Shown: piece by piece, positions 45,259 through 53,974 of the stretch
Position numbering within the stretch: the stretch's first letter is position 1
Layout of the letters: each line of letters opens with the position of its first letter
Assembly: GCA_965223485.1 (NCBI GenBank)
Contig: OZ244993.1
Location: 2,418,001-2,482,000, forward strand
Direction of reading: 5' to 3'
DNA: 64,000 bases
From: VXPQ01 sp965223485
GTDB lineage: Bacteria > Bacteroidota > Rhodothermia > Rhodothermales > VXPQ01
Position numbers and translations under genes: made by a program
The notes under the pieces: model-generated
The model's input: only the letters and a program-made list of their open reading frames with translations
Databases searched by the model: none
What the model was told of the DNA's origin: nothing

Positions 45259-45864
45259 ATGTCCGTAAGATCCATTTGCATCCTGTTACCGGCACTGGGC
45301 ATAGCCTTTCTCTCTGCCGCCCCTCTATTAAGTGCTCAATCCAGTTCTCCCTCTTCGGAAGAAGAAAAGGAGAAGAAGAGAAGAGAGACAGAGTTGGCAT
45401 TTCATTTTTATCCTGTCAGTTTTTTCTTTTCCGCACTTAGTGATTACTTGTCTTTTCCCTTTTTAGATACCAATTTTAGATACAATGCATACGAAGGCGG
45501 CATTGGTTATCTAAATGCTGATCACGCTGGTTCTACTCTTCGCTTAAAGAGTCGCTATAATCTTGCATTGGCTAAGCAATCAATAGGTAAGCAATCAAAT
45601 TCCCATATCAGAGAATATCTATACGGCGGGATCAATCTGTGGCATTTTAACAAGAAGGAGATTCAATATGAGCGTCCTGCCAGCAAGTCAACAATACTGG
45701 GAATCAGCATGGGTGCCGGAATAGGTTTTTATTTGGGAACTGGTTTGGGTTTGTCCATTGAGCCGGAATATAATTATATACCCTGCTCTGAGGATGAAGA
45801 ATTTTTCTGTGGTAGATGGTTTGACGTAAAAGTGGGGCTGGAAATTTTGTTTTTATTGAAATAA
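45259..45864 (+). CDS. Small secreted or outer-membrane protein of unknown function
   Basis: 201 residues from ATG 45259, chosen because a clean signal peptide follows (ICILLPALGIAFLSAAPLLSAQ). A charged patch (EEEKEKKRRET) comes next, then a domain with alternating hydrophobic strands and glycine-rich turns (LGISMGAGIGFYLGTGLGLSIEPEYNY when read across 155-181) ending in a hydrophobic strand (VGLEILFLLK), like a short outer-membrane beta-barrel. Two cysteines lie near CSEDEEFFC. It is more AT-rich than flanking housekeeping genes and sits beside IS scraps. No family recognised. Confidence 0.6.
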   Translation: MSVRSICILLPALGIAFLSAAPLLSAQSSSPSSEEEKEKKRRETELAFHFYPVSFFFSALSDYLSFPFLDTNFRYNAYEGGIGYLNADHAGSTLRLKSRYNLALAKQSIGKQSNSHIREYLYGGINLWHFNKKEIQYERPASKSTILGISMGAGIGFYLGTGLGLSIEPEYNYIPCSEDEEFFCGRWFDVKVGLEILFLLK

Positions 45865-45904
45865 GGGCCGATTTGGGGCGTGTCCGCCCTCTTTTTGTGC
45901 GAAC

Positions 45905-45959
45905 TGTCGGATAATTACTAAACTACTTCCGAGTGTACAAGTTTAGTATTTACCCGACA
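45905..45959. repeat. 19-bp imperfect inverted repeat between convergent genes
   Basis: The left arm is TGTCGGATAATTACTAAAC (45905-45923). The right arm, in complement, is TGTCGGGTAAATACTAAAC (45941-45959). The match is 17 of 19, with a 17-nt spacer. It lies between the 3' ends of the small secreted protein gene and the aldehyde dehydrogenase gene. It could be a two-way terminator, a MITE, or abutting ends of a lost insertion sequence. Confidence 0.75.
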
Positions 45960-45979
45960 CATGGGGTCTCCGCACGTGA

Positions 45980-47467
45980 TCAGGCGGGCGTGTCCATCTG
46001 CGCCTTCTGCAAGCGTCCGCTGTAGTCCACGTACACGGTTTTCGTTTCCGTGTAGAAGTCGAACACCTCCCAGCCGCCATCGCGGTGGCCGTTGCCCGTA
46101 TGCTTGACGCCTCCGAAGGGCATATGCGCCTCGGCGCCGATCGTCGGTCCATTGATGTACGTAATGCCCGCCTCGATGTCCTTCATGGCGCGGTACGCAA
46201 GGTGCACATCCTTTGTGTAGATACTGGAGGATAGGCCGTAGCGCGTGGCGTTCGCCATGCGCACCGCCTCTTCGTAGGACGTGGCCTTGAGTACGGAAAG
46301 CACCGGGCCGAAGATTTCCTCGCGCGCAATGCGCATCTCCGGCGTGACCCCGGTAAACAGGGTGGGTTCGAAGAAGAAGCCTTCTTCCAGCGCTCCCTGC
46401 GTGGCCTGCCTTCCTCCAATGCGGAGGGTTGCGCCTTCGCTGCGCCCGATCTCGACGTAGCGGGTCACCTTCTCAAGGGCCTTTTTGTTGATAAGCGGTC
46501 CGACGTTCACGCCCTCGTCGTTGCCGTATCCAAGGACGAGTTTTTGCGCATGCCCAATGAGGCGTTCGACCAGGATATCGTGGATGGCTTCGTGCAGAAT
46601 AAGCCGGCTTGTCGCTGTGCAGCGTTGGCCGGTTGTTCCGAAGGCGGCCCACAATACGCCTTCGAGCGCGAGGTCCAGGTCTGCGTCCGGCATCACGATT
46701 TGCGCATTTTTTCCTCCCATTTCCAGAGCGAGACGTTTATTCATTCTTCCGCACACCTCGCCGATTTTCGAGCCGGCATCGTTCGAGCCGGTAAACGAAA
46801 CAGCGTCTATGCCCGGGTGCTTTACGAGTTCTTCGCCGGCGACAGCGCCTCCCTGCACAAGATTGAACACGCCGGCAGGGACACCGGCGTCGGCGAAAAG
46901 GCGCGTAAGCAGCGTACCGCTGTGCGGTGCGTCTTCGCTCGGCTTGAAAACGACCGTGTTGCCGCAGGCCAGCGCCGGAAATATCTTCCAGGTCGGTACG
47001 GCGATCGGAAAGTTCCAGGCCGTAACGATGCCGACGGCGCCTACGGGACGCCGGATACTCATGTTGAATTTGTCCGGTAATTCGCTGGGAACGGTGCGTC
47101 CGAAGAGCCGCCGCGTTTCCGAGGCTGCATAGTACGCAGTGTCTATGGCTTCCTGAACGTCTCCGCAGGTTTCGGCAAAGGGCTTGCCCATTTCGCGGGT
47201 TTCTTCGAAGGCGAGTTCCCGTTTCCGCTCAGTCAGCAGGTCCCCGATGCGCCGGAGGATATCGCCTCGTTGCGGCGCCGGGGTATCCGACCAGGCAGGG
47301 AGGGATTTGCGCGCAGCGATCACTGCGGCGTCGATATCCTCTTGCCCGGATTCGGGGAAAAGACCAATGAGTTCCTGGGTACGGGCCGGATTGGCCTTCT
47401 CGAACGTTGCGCCGTTGGCGGCGTCAAGCCAGGATCCGTCTACGAAATTCCGGAATTGATCGGGCAT
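45980..47467 (-). CDS. NAD(P)+-dependent aldehyde dehydrogenase
   Basis: 495 residues, normal ALDH length. The cofactor site is around VTAWNFPIAVPTWKIFPALA, the general base Glu in LALEMGGKN, the nucleophile Cys in GTTGQRCTATSR, and later EEIFGPVLSVL. It oxidises an aldehyde to an acid in the cytosol. Closest by feel are the semialdehyde-type enzymes, but the substrate cannot be fixed from motifs. It stands alone on the minus strand, divergent from the aminotransferase 91 bp away. Confidence 0.93.
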   Translation of the reverse strand: MPDQFRNFVDGSWLDAANGATFEKANPARTQELIGLFPESGQEDIDAAVIAARKSLPAWSDTPAPQRGDILRRIGDLLTERKRELAFEETREMGKPFAETCGDVQEAIDTAYYAASETRRLFGRTVPSELPDKFNMSIRRPVGAVGIVTAWNFPIAVPTWKIFPALACGNTVVFKPSEDAPHSGTLLTRLFADAGVPAGVFNLVQGGAVAGEELVKHPGIDAVSFTGSNDAGSKIGEVCGRMNKRLALEMGGKNAQIVMPDADLDLALEGVLWAAFGTTGQRCTATSRLILHEAIHDILVERLIGHAQKLVLGYGNDEGVNVGPLINKKALEKVTRYVEIGRSEGATLRIGGRQATQGALEEGFFFEPTLFTGVTPEMRIAREEIFGPVLSVLKATSYEEAVRMANATRYGLSSSIYTKDVHLAYRAMKDIEAGITYINGPTIGAEAHMPFGGVKHTGNGHRDGGWEVFDFYTETKTVYVDYSGRLQKAQMDTPA

Positions 47468-47558
47468 TGTATTGTTCTTTTGTTTTTGGATTTAATCTGC
47501 ATGAATTCCGTACTATCTTCCAGTAATCTACGGATCCGGTTTCAATGACCTTTGCGCT

Positions 47559-48758
47559 ATGTCCGAACGTATCCCGACGCATAGAGCCGGCTTTATCAGC
47601 AAACGGGCGAACAACACAAAGCCAAGCGGCATTCGCCGATTCTTTGAGATAGCCGCTACGATGCATGACGTCATCTCCCTGGGCATCGGCGAACCGGATT
47701 TTGTGTCGCCGCAGCCTGTCATCGATGCGGTCATCGCCTCCCTGCACAAGGGACAGACCGGCTATACGGCCAATGCAGGGCTGCTGCGCCTGCGCCGATT
47801 GATCTCGGAAAACCTGGAGCGGCGCTACGGAATTTCCTATTCTCCGCAAAATCAGATCGTTGTCACAGTAGGAGGCAGCGAAGCCATGCTGATCGCTATG
47901 CTGGCGACGATCGATCCCGGGGACGAGGTGCTTATTCCTGAACCCTGCTTCGTTTCGTACGGCCCGCTTGCGGAATTCGCCGGCGCCAGGGTCGTCTACA
48001 TACCTACCAGAGTGGAAACCGGGTTTCAAGTGACCGCGGAGGATATCGCTGCCCGGATCACGCCTCGTTCGAAAGTTCTTTTTATCGGGTATCCGAACAA
48101 TCCCACCGGGGCGGTGCTCCGGCGCGAAACGCTCGAGGGCATTGCGAACGTGGTGATCGAAAATGATCTGGTTGTCCTGTCCGACGAGATATACGACCGG
48201 CTGGTGTATGGCCGGGCGGCCGAAGAGGGGCATGTGAGCCTGCCGTCCCTGGATGGGCTCTACGAGCGCACGATCCTGACGGGAGGATTTTCCAAGAACC
48301 ATGCGATGACCGGCTGGCGAGTCGGCTATGCCTGCGCTCCGGAGGCGCTCAGCGACGCCATGTACAAGATGCACCAGTATGTGGTGATGTGTTCGCCCAC
48401 GATGGGGCAGGTAGGAGCCGTGGCGGCGCTTGAAGCGTGCGATGCCGATGTCGAGCGCATGCGCCGTTCCTATGACGAGCGCCGCCGCTTTATCGTGGAC
48501 GGATTGCGGGCCGCCGGTCTGCCGACCTTCGAGCCGGAGGGAGCCTTCTACTGTTTTCCCGATATTACCTCCACCGGTTTGTCGTCCGAGGCCTTTGTGG
48601 AACGATTGCTGGCGGAGGAACAGGTGGCATGCGTTCCGGGAGACGCCTTCGGGCCAAGCGGCGCCGGGTATGTCCGCTGTTCGTACGCCACGGCCATGGA
48701 TAAACTCGAGGAGGCGGTGCGGCGTATTACGCGGTTTGCCGAGCGGCGCCGGGCGTAA
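47559..48758 (+). CDS. Class I/II PLP aminotransferase
   Basis: 399 residues, fold type I. The substrate-binding loop is ISLGIGEPDFVSP, the ring-stacking and phosphate motif is VGGSEAMLIAML, YPNNPTG is present, and the Schiff-base Lys lies in GGFSKNHAMTGWRVGY. The carboxylate-binding Arg is in GYVRCSYA. It resembles aspartate/aromatic aminotransferases of the AspC-type subfamily; the exact amino acid is unclear. A short GC hairpin without a T run (ccccgg, ccgggg, 48761-48777) follows the stop. Confidence 0.93.
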   Translation: MSERIPTHRAGFISKRANNTKPSGIRRFFEIAATMHDVISLGIGEPDFVSPQPVIDAVIASLHKGQTGYTANAGLLRLRRLISENLERRYGISYSPQNQIVVTVGGSEAMLIAMLATIDPGDEVLIPEPCFVSYGPLAEFAGARVVYIPTRVETGFQVTAEDIAARITPRSKVLFIGYPNNPTGAVLRRETLEGIANVVIENDLVVLSDEIYDRLVYGRAAEEGHVSLPSLDGLYERTILTGGFSKNHAMTGWRVGYACAPEALSDAMYKMHQYVVMCSPTMGQVGAVAALEACDADVERMRRSYDERRRFIVDGLRAAGLPTFEPEGAFYCFPDITSTGLSSEAFVERLLAEEQVACVPGDAFGPSGAGYVRCSYATAMDKLEEAVRRITRFAERRRA

Positions 48759-48909
48759 AGCCCCGGTGCTACCGGGGTGACAAACCTTTGGGAACGCCTG
48801 CGGCGGCCCTGCCATGAAACGATGGGCGCGCAGCGTCGTACGAGCACCCGTCATGCGGAGATCGTTCCCGATCGTTCGCAGACATTCTTTCTACGGTCTT
48901 TTACTGCGC

Positions 48910-50026
48910 ATGTCATATTCCCAGGACCATATCCATTCTCTTCTGGAGCGCGTGCGTGTGCTCGGAGGCTATCTTTGACGTCGATCGCCGCAGGAGTATT
49001 GTCGAGGCGTTGAACGGCAAGCGCATGGATCCGGGTTTCTGGAACCATGCAGACGAAGCGCGCAAGGTCGAAATGCAGTTGTCGGCCGAGCAGGGGCGGC
49101 TCGACGAGTGGGAGGCCCTTGCGAGACAAGCGGACGACATCGAAACGCTGCTTCTTCTCGCCGAAGAGGAGGATGCCGATCTTGTGGACGAGATTCAGGC
49201 GGAAACCGCCCGCATGGAAAAGGCGCTGGAGAAGCTCGAATTCAAAAATATGCTGGGGGAGCCGGACGACGAGCGCCACGCTATCCTCACGATCCATCCC
49301 GGGGCCGGCGGCACGGAAAGTCAGGACTGGGCGGAAATGCTTTTGCGGATGTATACCCGCTGGGCCGAGGGCAACGGATACAAGGCCGAGCTTGTCGAGC
49401 ATCAGGTCGGAGACGTGGCGGGGATCAAGAGCGCCAGCCTGCGTGTGGTCGGGCCGTATGCCTATGGCTACCTGAAGTCCGAGACGGGCGTGCATCGGCT
49501 TGTGCGAATATCGCCTTTCGACTCCAGCGGCAGGCGGCATACGTCTTTCGCCAGCGTGTTTACGTATCCGGAGATCGACGACGCCATAGACATTGTTCTG
49601 AATCCGGACGATGTCGAACTTCAGACCTTTCGCTCCGGGGGCAAAGGCGGTCAGAACGTGAACAAGGTGGAAACCGGCGTCCGGCTGATCTGGACCGGAA
49701 AGTTATCGAACGGCGAAGCAGCGCGCGTCGTGGCGGAGTGCACCGAGGAGCGCAGTCAACTGCAGAACCGGGATCGCGCCGAGACGATGCTCAAAAGTCG
49801 TATTTATCAACTGGAGCGGGACATCAAGGAAGCGGAAAAGAACCGGATCGAGGGTTCGAAGAAGAAAATCGAATGGGGCAGCCAGATTCGATCGTACGTA
49901 TTTCAGCCCTACACGATGGTCAACGATCACCGTACGGATATCAAGGTGACGGATGTACAGGCGGTCATGAATGGGGACATCGAACCGTTTGTGAAGGCGT
50001 TTTTGATGCAGCGGACAGACGCATAG
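48910..50026 (+). CDS. prfB: Peptide chain release factor 2, made by programmed +1 frameshift
   Basis: About 371 residues in two frames. Frame A runs from ATG 48910 for 22 codons to GGYL and a TGA at 48976. Frame B resumes at GAC 48977 (DVDRRRSIVEAL). Frame B carries the stop-codon recognition SPF (RISPFDSSGRRHT) and the catalytic GGQ (RSGGKGGQNVNKVETG). RF2 ends translation at UGA and UAA. Low RF2 lets ribosomes slip at the in-frame UGA, so the protein controls its own level. It begins about 150 bp after the aminotransferase and ends 12 bp before nadB. Confidence 0.97.
48964..48979 (+). promoter_or_regulatory. RF2 programmed frameshift signal
   Basis: An internal Shine-Dalgarno-like ggagg (48964-48968) is followed after ctat by CTT TGA C, the classical slippery site of prfB. 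Slipping from CTT to TTT restores the long frame. Confidence 0.96.
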
Positions 50027-50038
50027 ACGGACAGCGCG

Positions 50039-51622
50039 ATGGTCAAGGTTGACTTTCTGGTAATTGGTAGCGGGGTGGCCGGACTTTCGTATGCGCTGAA
50101 GGTGGCCGAGCATGGTTCCGTGGCCATCGTTACCAAGAAAGAGACGGCCGAATCGAATACGAATTATGCGCAGGGCGGGATTGCCGCGGTCATGACGCCG
50201 GCCGACTCGTACAGGAGCCATCTTGAGGATACCGTGATTGCCGGGGCGGGGCTTTGCGATCCTGAGGTAGTGCGCTTCGTAGTGGAAGAGGGTCCCGAAC
50301 GGGTGCGCGAACTTATCGAACTGGGCGCCGATTTTACGCGCCGTGACGGGGCTTTGCATCTTGGGCGCGAGGGGGGACATTCCGCCGATCGCATTGTGCA
50401 TGCCGCGGATACGACAGGGCGGGAGGTGGAGGGCGCTCTCCTTGGTTCGGTGCGGAAACATCCGAATATCGTAACCTTCGAGTACCACTTTGCCGTCGAA
50501 CTCATTACAGAACATCATCTGGGGCAGCATGTCACGAAGTTGCGACCGGATATTCGCTGCTTTGGAGCCTATATATACGATTCCAAAGAAGATCGCGTTG
50601 AAATTTTCCTCGCCAGATCGACGTTGCTGGCCAGCGGGGGCTCCGGGGAAGTCTATCTCCACACCACCAATCCGGACGTTGCCACGGGAGACGGGGTAGC
50701 GATGGTATATCGGGCCAAGGGGCGGATTGCCAACATGGAGTTCGTGCAATTCCATCCGACTTCCCTGTATCATCCGGAAGCGGATTCCTTCCTGATCTCG
50801 GAGGCTGTGCGCGGGGAAGGAGGTCGGTTGTACAATATGAAGGGCGAACGTTTCATGCCTTCCTATGACGACCGGGAAGAGTTGGCTCCCCGCGATATCG
50901 TTGCCCGCGCGATCGACGATCAGCTCAAGCAGCACGGCGAAAGGCATGTCCTGCTTGATATTTCCCACAGGCCCGCCGCTATGGTTAAGGAGCGGTTCCC
51001 GTACATACATGCCACCTGCCTCGGATTCGGGATCGATATTGCCCGGCAGCCGATTCCGGTCGTTCCGGCGGCGCATTATCAATGCGGCGGCGTGCTCACC
51101 GACCATGTGGGGCGCACCTCGATTGCAGGGCTTTTCGCTTGCGGAGAGGTTGCGTGTACGGGATTGCACGGCGCCAATCGCCTGGCGAGCAATTCGATGC
51201 TTGAGGCGCTGGTGTTCAGCCGGCGGGCGACGAGTGCGGCGATCGAGTATGTGCACGAACAGTCTCTCAGAGAGGATATCCCGGAATGGGATGCGAGCGG
51301 CACCGAACGCCCGCACGAATGGGTGCTTGCTTCGCACAATCGGGACGAACTGAGGCGCGTGATGTGGGATTATGTAGGGGTGGTGCGTTCCTCGCTGAGG
51401 CTCGATCGCGCGTTTCGCCGGACCAGGCTTTTGTTTGAAGAGACCGAAGATTTCTACAGGAGGACGCGTGTCTCTGTCGAGCTGTGTGAATTACGCAATA
51501 TGATTGCAGTGGCCTATCTGATCATCCGGAGCGCTCAAATGCGTCGCGAGAGCCGGGGACTCCATTACATGCTTGACTACCCTGACCCCGTGGAAGAAGA
51601 GAAGCGCCCGACGCTCATGTGA
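50039..51622 (+). CDS. nadB: L-aspartate oxidase
   Basis: 527 residues. The FAD-binding Rossmann motif is at the N-terminus (LVIGSGVAGLSYALKVAEHG), then TNYAQGGIAAVM and the flavoprotein motif LASGGSGEVYLHTTNPDVATG. The substrate-site segment MEFVQFHPTSLY and the C-terminal GEVACTGLHGANRLASNS complete the fumarate-reductase-like fold. It converts aspartate to iminoaspartate for NAD synthesis. No nadA or nadC lies next to it in this window. It follows prfB by 12 bp and ends before tandem terminators. Confidence 0.95.
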   Translation: MVKVDFLVIGSGVAGLSYALKVAEHGSVAIVTKKETAESNTNYAQGGIAAVMTPADSYRSHLEDTVIAGAGLCDPEVVRFVVEEGPERVRELIELGADFTRRDGALHLGREGGHSADRIVHAADTTGREVEGALLGSVRKHPNIVTFEYHFAVELITEHHLGQHVTKLRPDIRCFGAYIYDSKEDRVEIFLARSTLLASGGSGEVYLHTTNPDVATGDGVAMVYRAKGRIANMEFVQFHPTSLYHPEADSFLISEAVRGEGGRLYNMKGERFMPSYDDREELAPRDIVARAIDDQLKQHGERHVLLDISHRPAAMVKERFPYIHATCLGFGIDIARQPIPVVPAAHYQCGGVLTDHVGRTSIAGLFACGEVACTGLHGANRLASNSMLEALVFSRRATSAAIEYVHEQSLREDIPEWDASGTERPHEWVLASHNRDELRRVMWDYVGVVRSSLRLDRAFRRTRLLFEETEDFYRRTRVSVELCELRNMIAVAYLIIRSAQMRRESRGLHYMLDYPDPVEEEKRPTLM

Positions 51623-51800
51623 GCGGTTCCCGTGCACCCGCTTATCCGGATTGTTTTTATGCCGATTTTGCACAGGCATATGTCGGAATGCCGGAACAAC
51701 CTTTATAGAGTCGTGTTGTACGTTTTTGCGGAGCAGTGACCGACCAGGTAGTCGACGCAGATTACGTTGTTTTGCGCCTGGTCGATATAGTACGGAAGGA

Positions 51801-51826
51801 GGCTTCTCGGGAAGCCGCCTTTTTTT
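51801..51826 (+). terminator. Intrinsic terminator 1 after nadB
   Basis: Stem ggcttc/gaagcc with loop tcgg, then gcc and a run of eight T. It lies 179 bp after the nadB stop and 84 bp before rimP. Confidence 0.8.
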
Positions 51827-51849
51827 GTCGTTGGCGTATGTACGTTAGC

Positions 51850-51883
51850 GCCCGCCCCGGGTATCGGGTTCGGGCTTTTTTTT
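51850..51883 (+). terminator. Intrinsic terminator 2, in the rimP leader
   Basis: Arms gcccgccccg (51850-51859) and cgggttcgggc (51865-51875) pair with a small bulge and are followed by eight T. It sits only 26 bp before the rimP ATG, close enough to act as an attenuator of the operon rather than a plain end for nadB. Confidence 0.75.
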
Positions 51884-51909
51884 GTAACACGGGAGACGCG
51901 AAGCGATCC

Positions 51910-52398
51910 ATGAATCGGCCGGCGCATATGCAGGAACACGATGATCTTTGTGCGCGCATCGCGGCGCTTGTCGAGGAAGTTATTGCCGGTTCGCCGGTGT
52001 TTCTCGTCGAGGTCAAGGTGCGTGGCGTAAAGGGTTCCCGGGTGGTCGAAGTATTTGTGGACAGCGACGAGGCGCTTGCCGCCGACAGTCTGACGCATAT
52101 CAGCCGCGAGGTTGGATTCCTGCTTGACATGGAGGATATCGTTGCGGGTCGTTATACGTTGAATGTGTCTACGCCTGGTCTTGATCGCCCCCTGGCGCTG
52201 TTGCGGCAGTACCGCAAAAATGTGGGGCGGGATGTACGCGTCCGCTACGTGGTTGAAGACGATACCGGGGCTATGGAGGTGACCGGCAGACTGCTGGCGG
52301 CCAGCGACGATACCATCGAGGTGGCTGTGTCAGGTTCGGATGTATGCCGCATCCGCCTTGATGACGTGGTCCGCGCCAATGTGCAGCTTCCATGGTAA
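51910..52398 (+). CDS. rimP: Ribosome maturation factor RimP
   Basis: 162 residues from ATG 51910 (a second ATG at 51928 is possible). The N-terminal domain has LVEVKVRGVKGSRVVEVFVD followed by LTHISREVGFLLD, and the linker YTLNVSTPGLDRPL is diagnostic. The C-terminal SH3-like domain ends at VRANVQLPW. RimP helps assemble the 30S subunit. It heads the cluster rimP-nusA-infB-rbfA-truB-ribF-rpsO-pnp, the usual gene order. Confidence 0.94.
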   Translation: MNRPAHMQEHDDLCARIAALVEEVIAGSPVFLVEVKVRGVKGSRVVEVFVDSDEALAADSLTHISREVGFLLDMEDIVAGRYTLNVSTPGLDRPLALLRQYRKNVGRDVRVRYVVEDDTGAMEVTGRLLAASDDTIEVAVSGSDVCRIRLDDVVRANVQLPW

Positions 52399-52458
52399 AA
52401 CCGTCCGGCATGCCTCCGCAGACATAGACCAAAACCAACCGGCAAGAGATACCGAGAC

Positions 52459-53880
52459 ATGCAGAGCACGACACTTATATCGTCGTTTGCGGAAATTGCG
52501 CGCGAAAAGGATATCGATCGTGACTCCCTCACGCTGATCGTCGAGGATGTTTTTCGAGCTATGATCCGCAAGCGGTACGGCGCAGACGACAACTTCGACA
52601 TCATTTTCAATCCGGATAACGGGGATATCCAGATCCTCCACGTCCAGGATATTGTGGAGAACTGGAACCTGAAGGATCCGGTCACGGAAATCGAACTGGA
52701 TAACGCGAAGAAGGTGGATGAGGATTTCGAGATTGGGGAGGAAGTAGCCAGCGAGATCAATATCACGGGGTTTGGTCGCCGCGCGGTAATGGCGGCCCGC
52801 CAGGCTTTCAGCCAGCGGATCCGGGATATCGAGAAAGAAAAGATATACCAGGATTACTCCGACTTGGTCGGCGAAGTAGTGGTGGGCGAGATCTACCAGA
52901 CACGGCGGCGCGAGGTGCTTGTGATTCACAACAAGGTGGAACTGGTGCTTCCCCGTACGGAGCAGATATTCAAGGATCGGTATCGTAAGGGAGACATGCT
53001 CCGGGCGGTTGTACAAGAGGTGAAACGGGACCTTGGCAACAACCCGCAGGTCATCATTAGCCGGGCCAATCCTGTTTTTATGGAGCGGTTGTTCGAACTG
53101 GAGGTACCCGAGATATACGAGGGTATCGTGGAAATCAAACGCATCGTTCGTGAGCCCGGCGAGCGGGCCAAGGTGGCTGTGCTGAGCAACGATGAGCGAA
53201 TTGATCCGGTGGGGGCCTGTGTAGGCGTGAAGGGGGTTCGTATTCACGCAGTCGTTCGCGAACTGGGTAACGAAAATATAGATGTGCTGGAATACTCCAG
53301 CGATCCCTATCGCCTGATCGAGCGGGCGCTTTCACCGGCAAACCCCGTTAGCGTAACGATCAACGAGGAGTTGAATCCGCCGCGTGCAAAGGTGGTGGTA
53401 AAGGCCGACGAGGTCAGCCAGGCGATCGGACGGGGTGGTATCAATATCCGGTTGGCTTCGCGCCTGGCCGGGTTCGAAATAGACGTATACCGGGAAATTG
53501 CAGAGGATGAGGAGGATGTTGAGATCGACGAGTTTGCGGACGCTTTCAGCCCCGAGACGCTGGAGAAACTGCGTAATATCGGTTGCGATACCGCGAAGCA
53601 GGTCGTAGAGCTTTCCGTGGACGAATTGATGCGTCGGTCCGGTCTGGAACAGGACAGGGCCCAGCATGTGCTGGAGACGATTCGCCTCGAGTTTGAGGAA
53701 GAGGAAGAAGCGGCACTCGCTCCTCGATCTGCTCCAGTCCCGGAGGCGGAACAGGAGACTCCAGCCCCGGCGGCGGAACAGGAGGCTCCAGCCCCGGCGG
53801 CGGAACAGGAGGCTCCAGTCTCGGAGACAGAACAGGAGGCTCCAGTCCCGGAGATAGAACAGGAGGTTGAAGGGGGATAA
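52459..53880 (+). CDS. nusA: Transcription elongation/termination factor NusA
   Basis: 473 residues. The N-terminal RNA-polymerase-binding domain is followed by an S1 domain (VGEVVVGEIYQTRRREVLVI), KH1 (DPVGACVGVKGVRIHAVVRE) and KH2 (AIGRGGINIRLASRLAGFEI). A helix-hairpin-helix-like region and then an acidic low-complexity tail of about 45 residues built from APxxEQE repeats follow (DNA unit near 27 bp, 53740-53870). It binds nascent RNA and modulates pausing, termination and antitermination. Confidence 0.95.
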   Translation: MQSTTLISSFAEIAREKDIDRDSLTLIVEDVFRAMIRKRYGADDNFDIIFNPDNGDIQILHVQDIVENWNLKDPVTEIELDNAKKVDEDFEIGEEVASEINITGFGRRAVMAARQAFSQRIRDIEKEKIYQDYSDLVGEVVVGEIYQTRRREVLVIHNKVELVLPRTEQIFKDRYRKGDMLRAVVQEVKRDLGNNPQVIISRANPVFMERLFELEVPEIYEGIVEIKRIVREPGERAKVAVLSNDERIDPVGACVGVKGVRIHAVVRELGNENIDVLEYSSDPYRLIERALSPANPVSVTINEELNPPRAKVVVKADEVSQAIGRGGINIRLASRLAGFEIDVYREIAEDEEDVEIDEFADAFSPETLEKLRNIGCDTAKQVVELSVDELMRRSGLEQDRAQHVLETIRLEFEEEEEAALAPRSAPVPEAEQETPAPAAEQEAPAPAAEQEAPVSETEQEAPVPEIEQEVEGG

Positions 53881-53974
53881 TACCGGGCAGTGTCTCGGCG
53901 CTCCGGTTCGGGATAGTCGAGAAGTTCTTTTGCCCAACCTGGAATGATCGCATGTGGATCGGCGCCTGTTGCAG

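Noticed and set aside
45259..45864. The small secreted gene considered as an IS passenger
   Set aside because: Flanking repeats are partial and not in a clear IS order; no transposase belongs to it.
48976..48978. In-frame TGA in prfB considered as selenocysteine or as a truncating mutation
   Set aside because: The CTT TGA C context with an upstream ggagg is the known RF2 +1 frameshift site and the second frame continues the protein.
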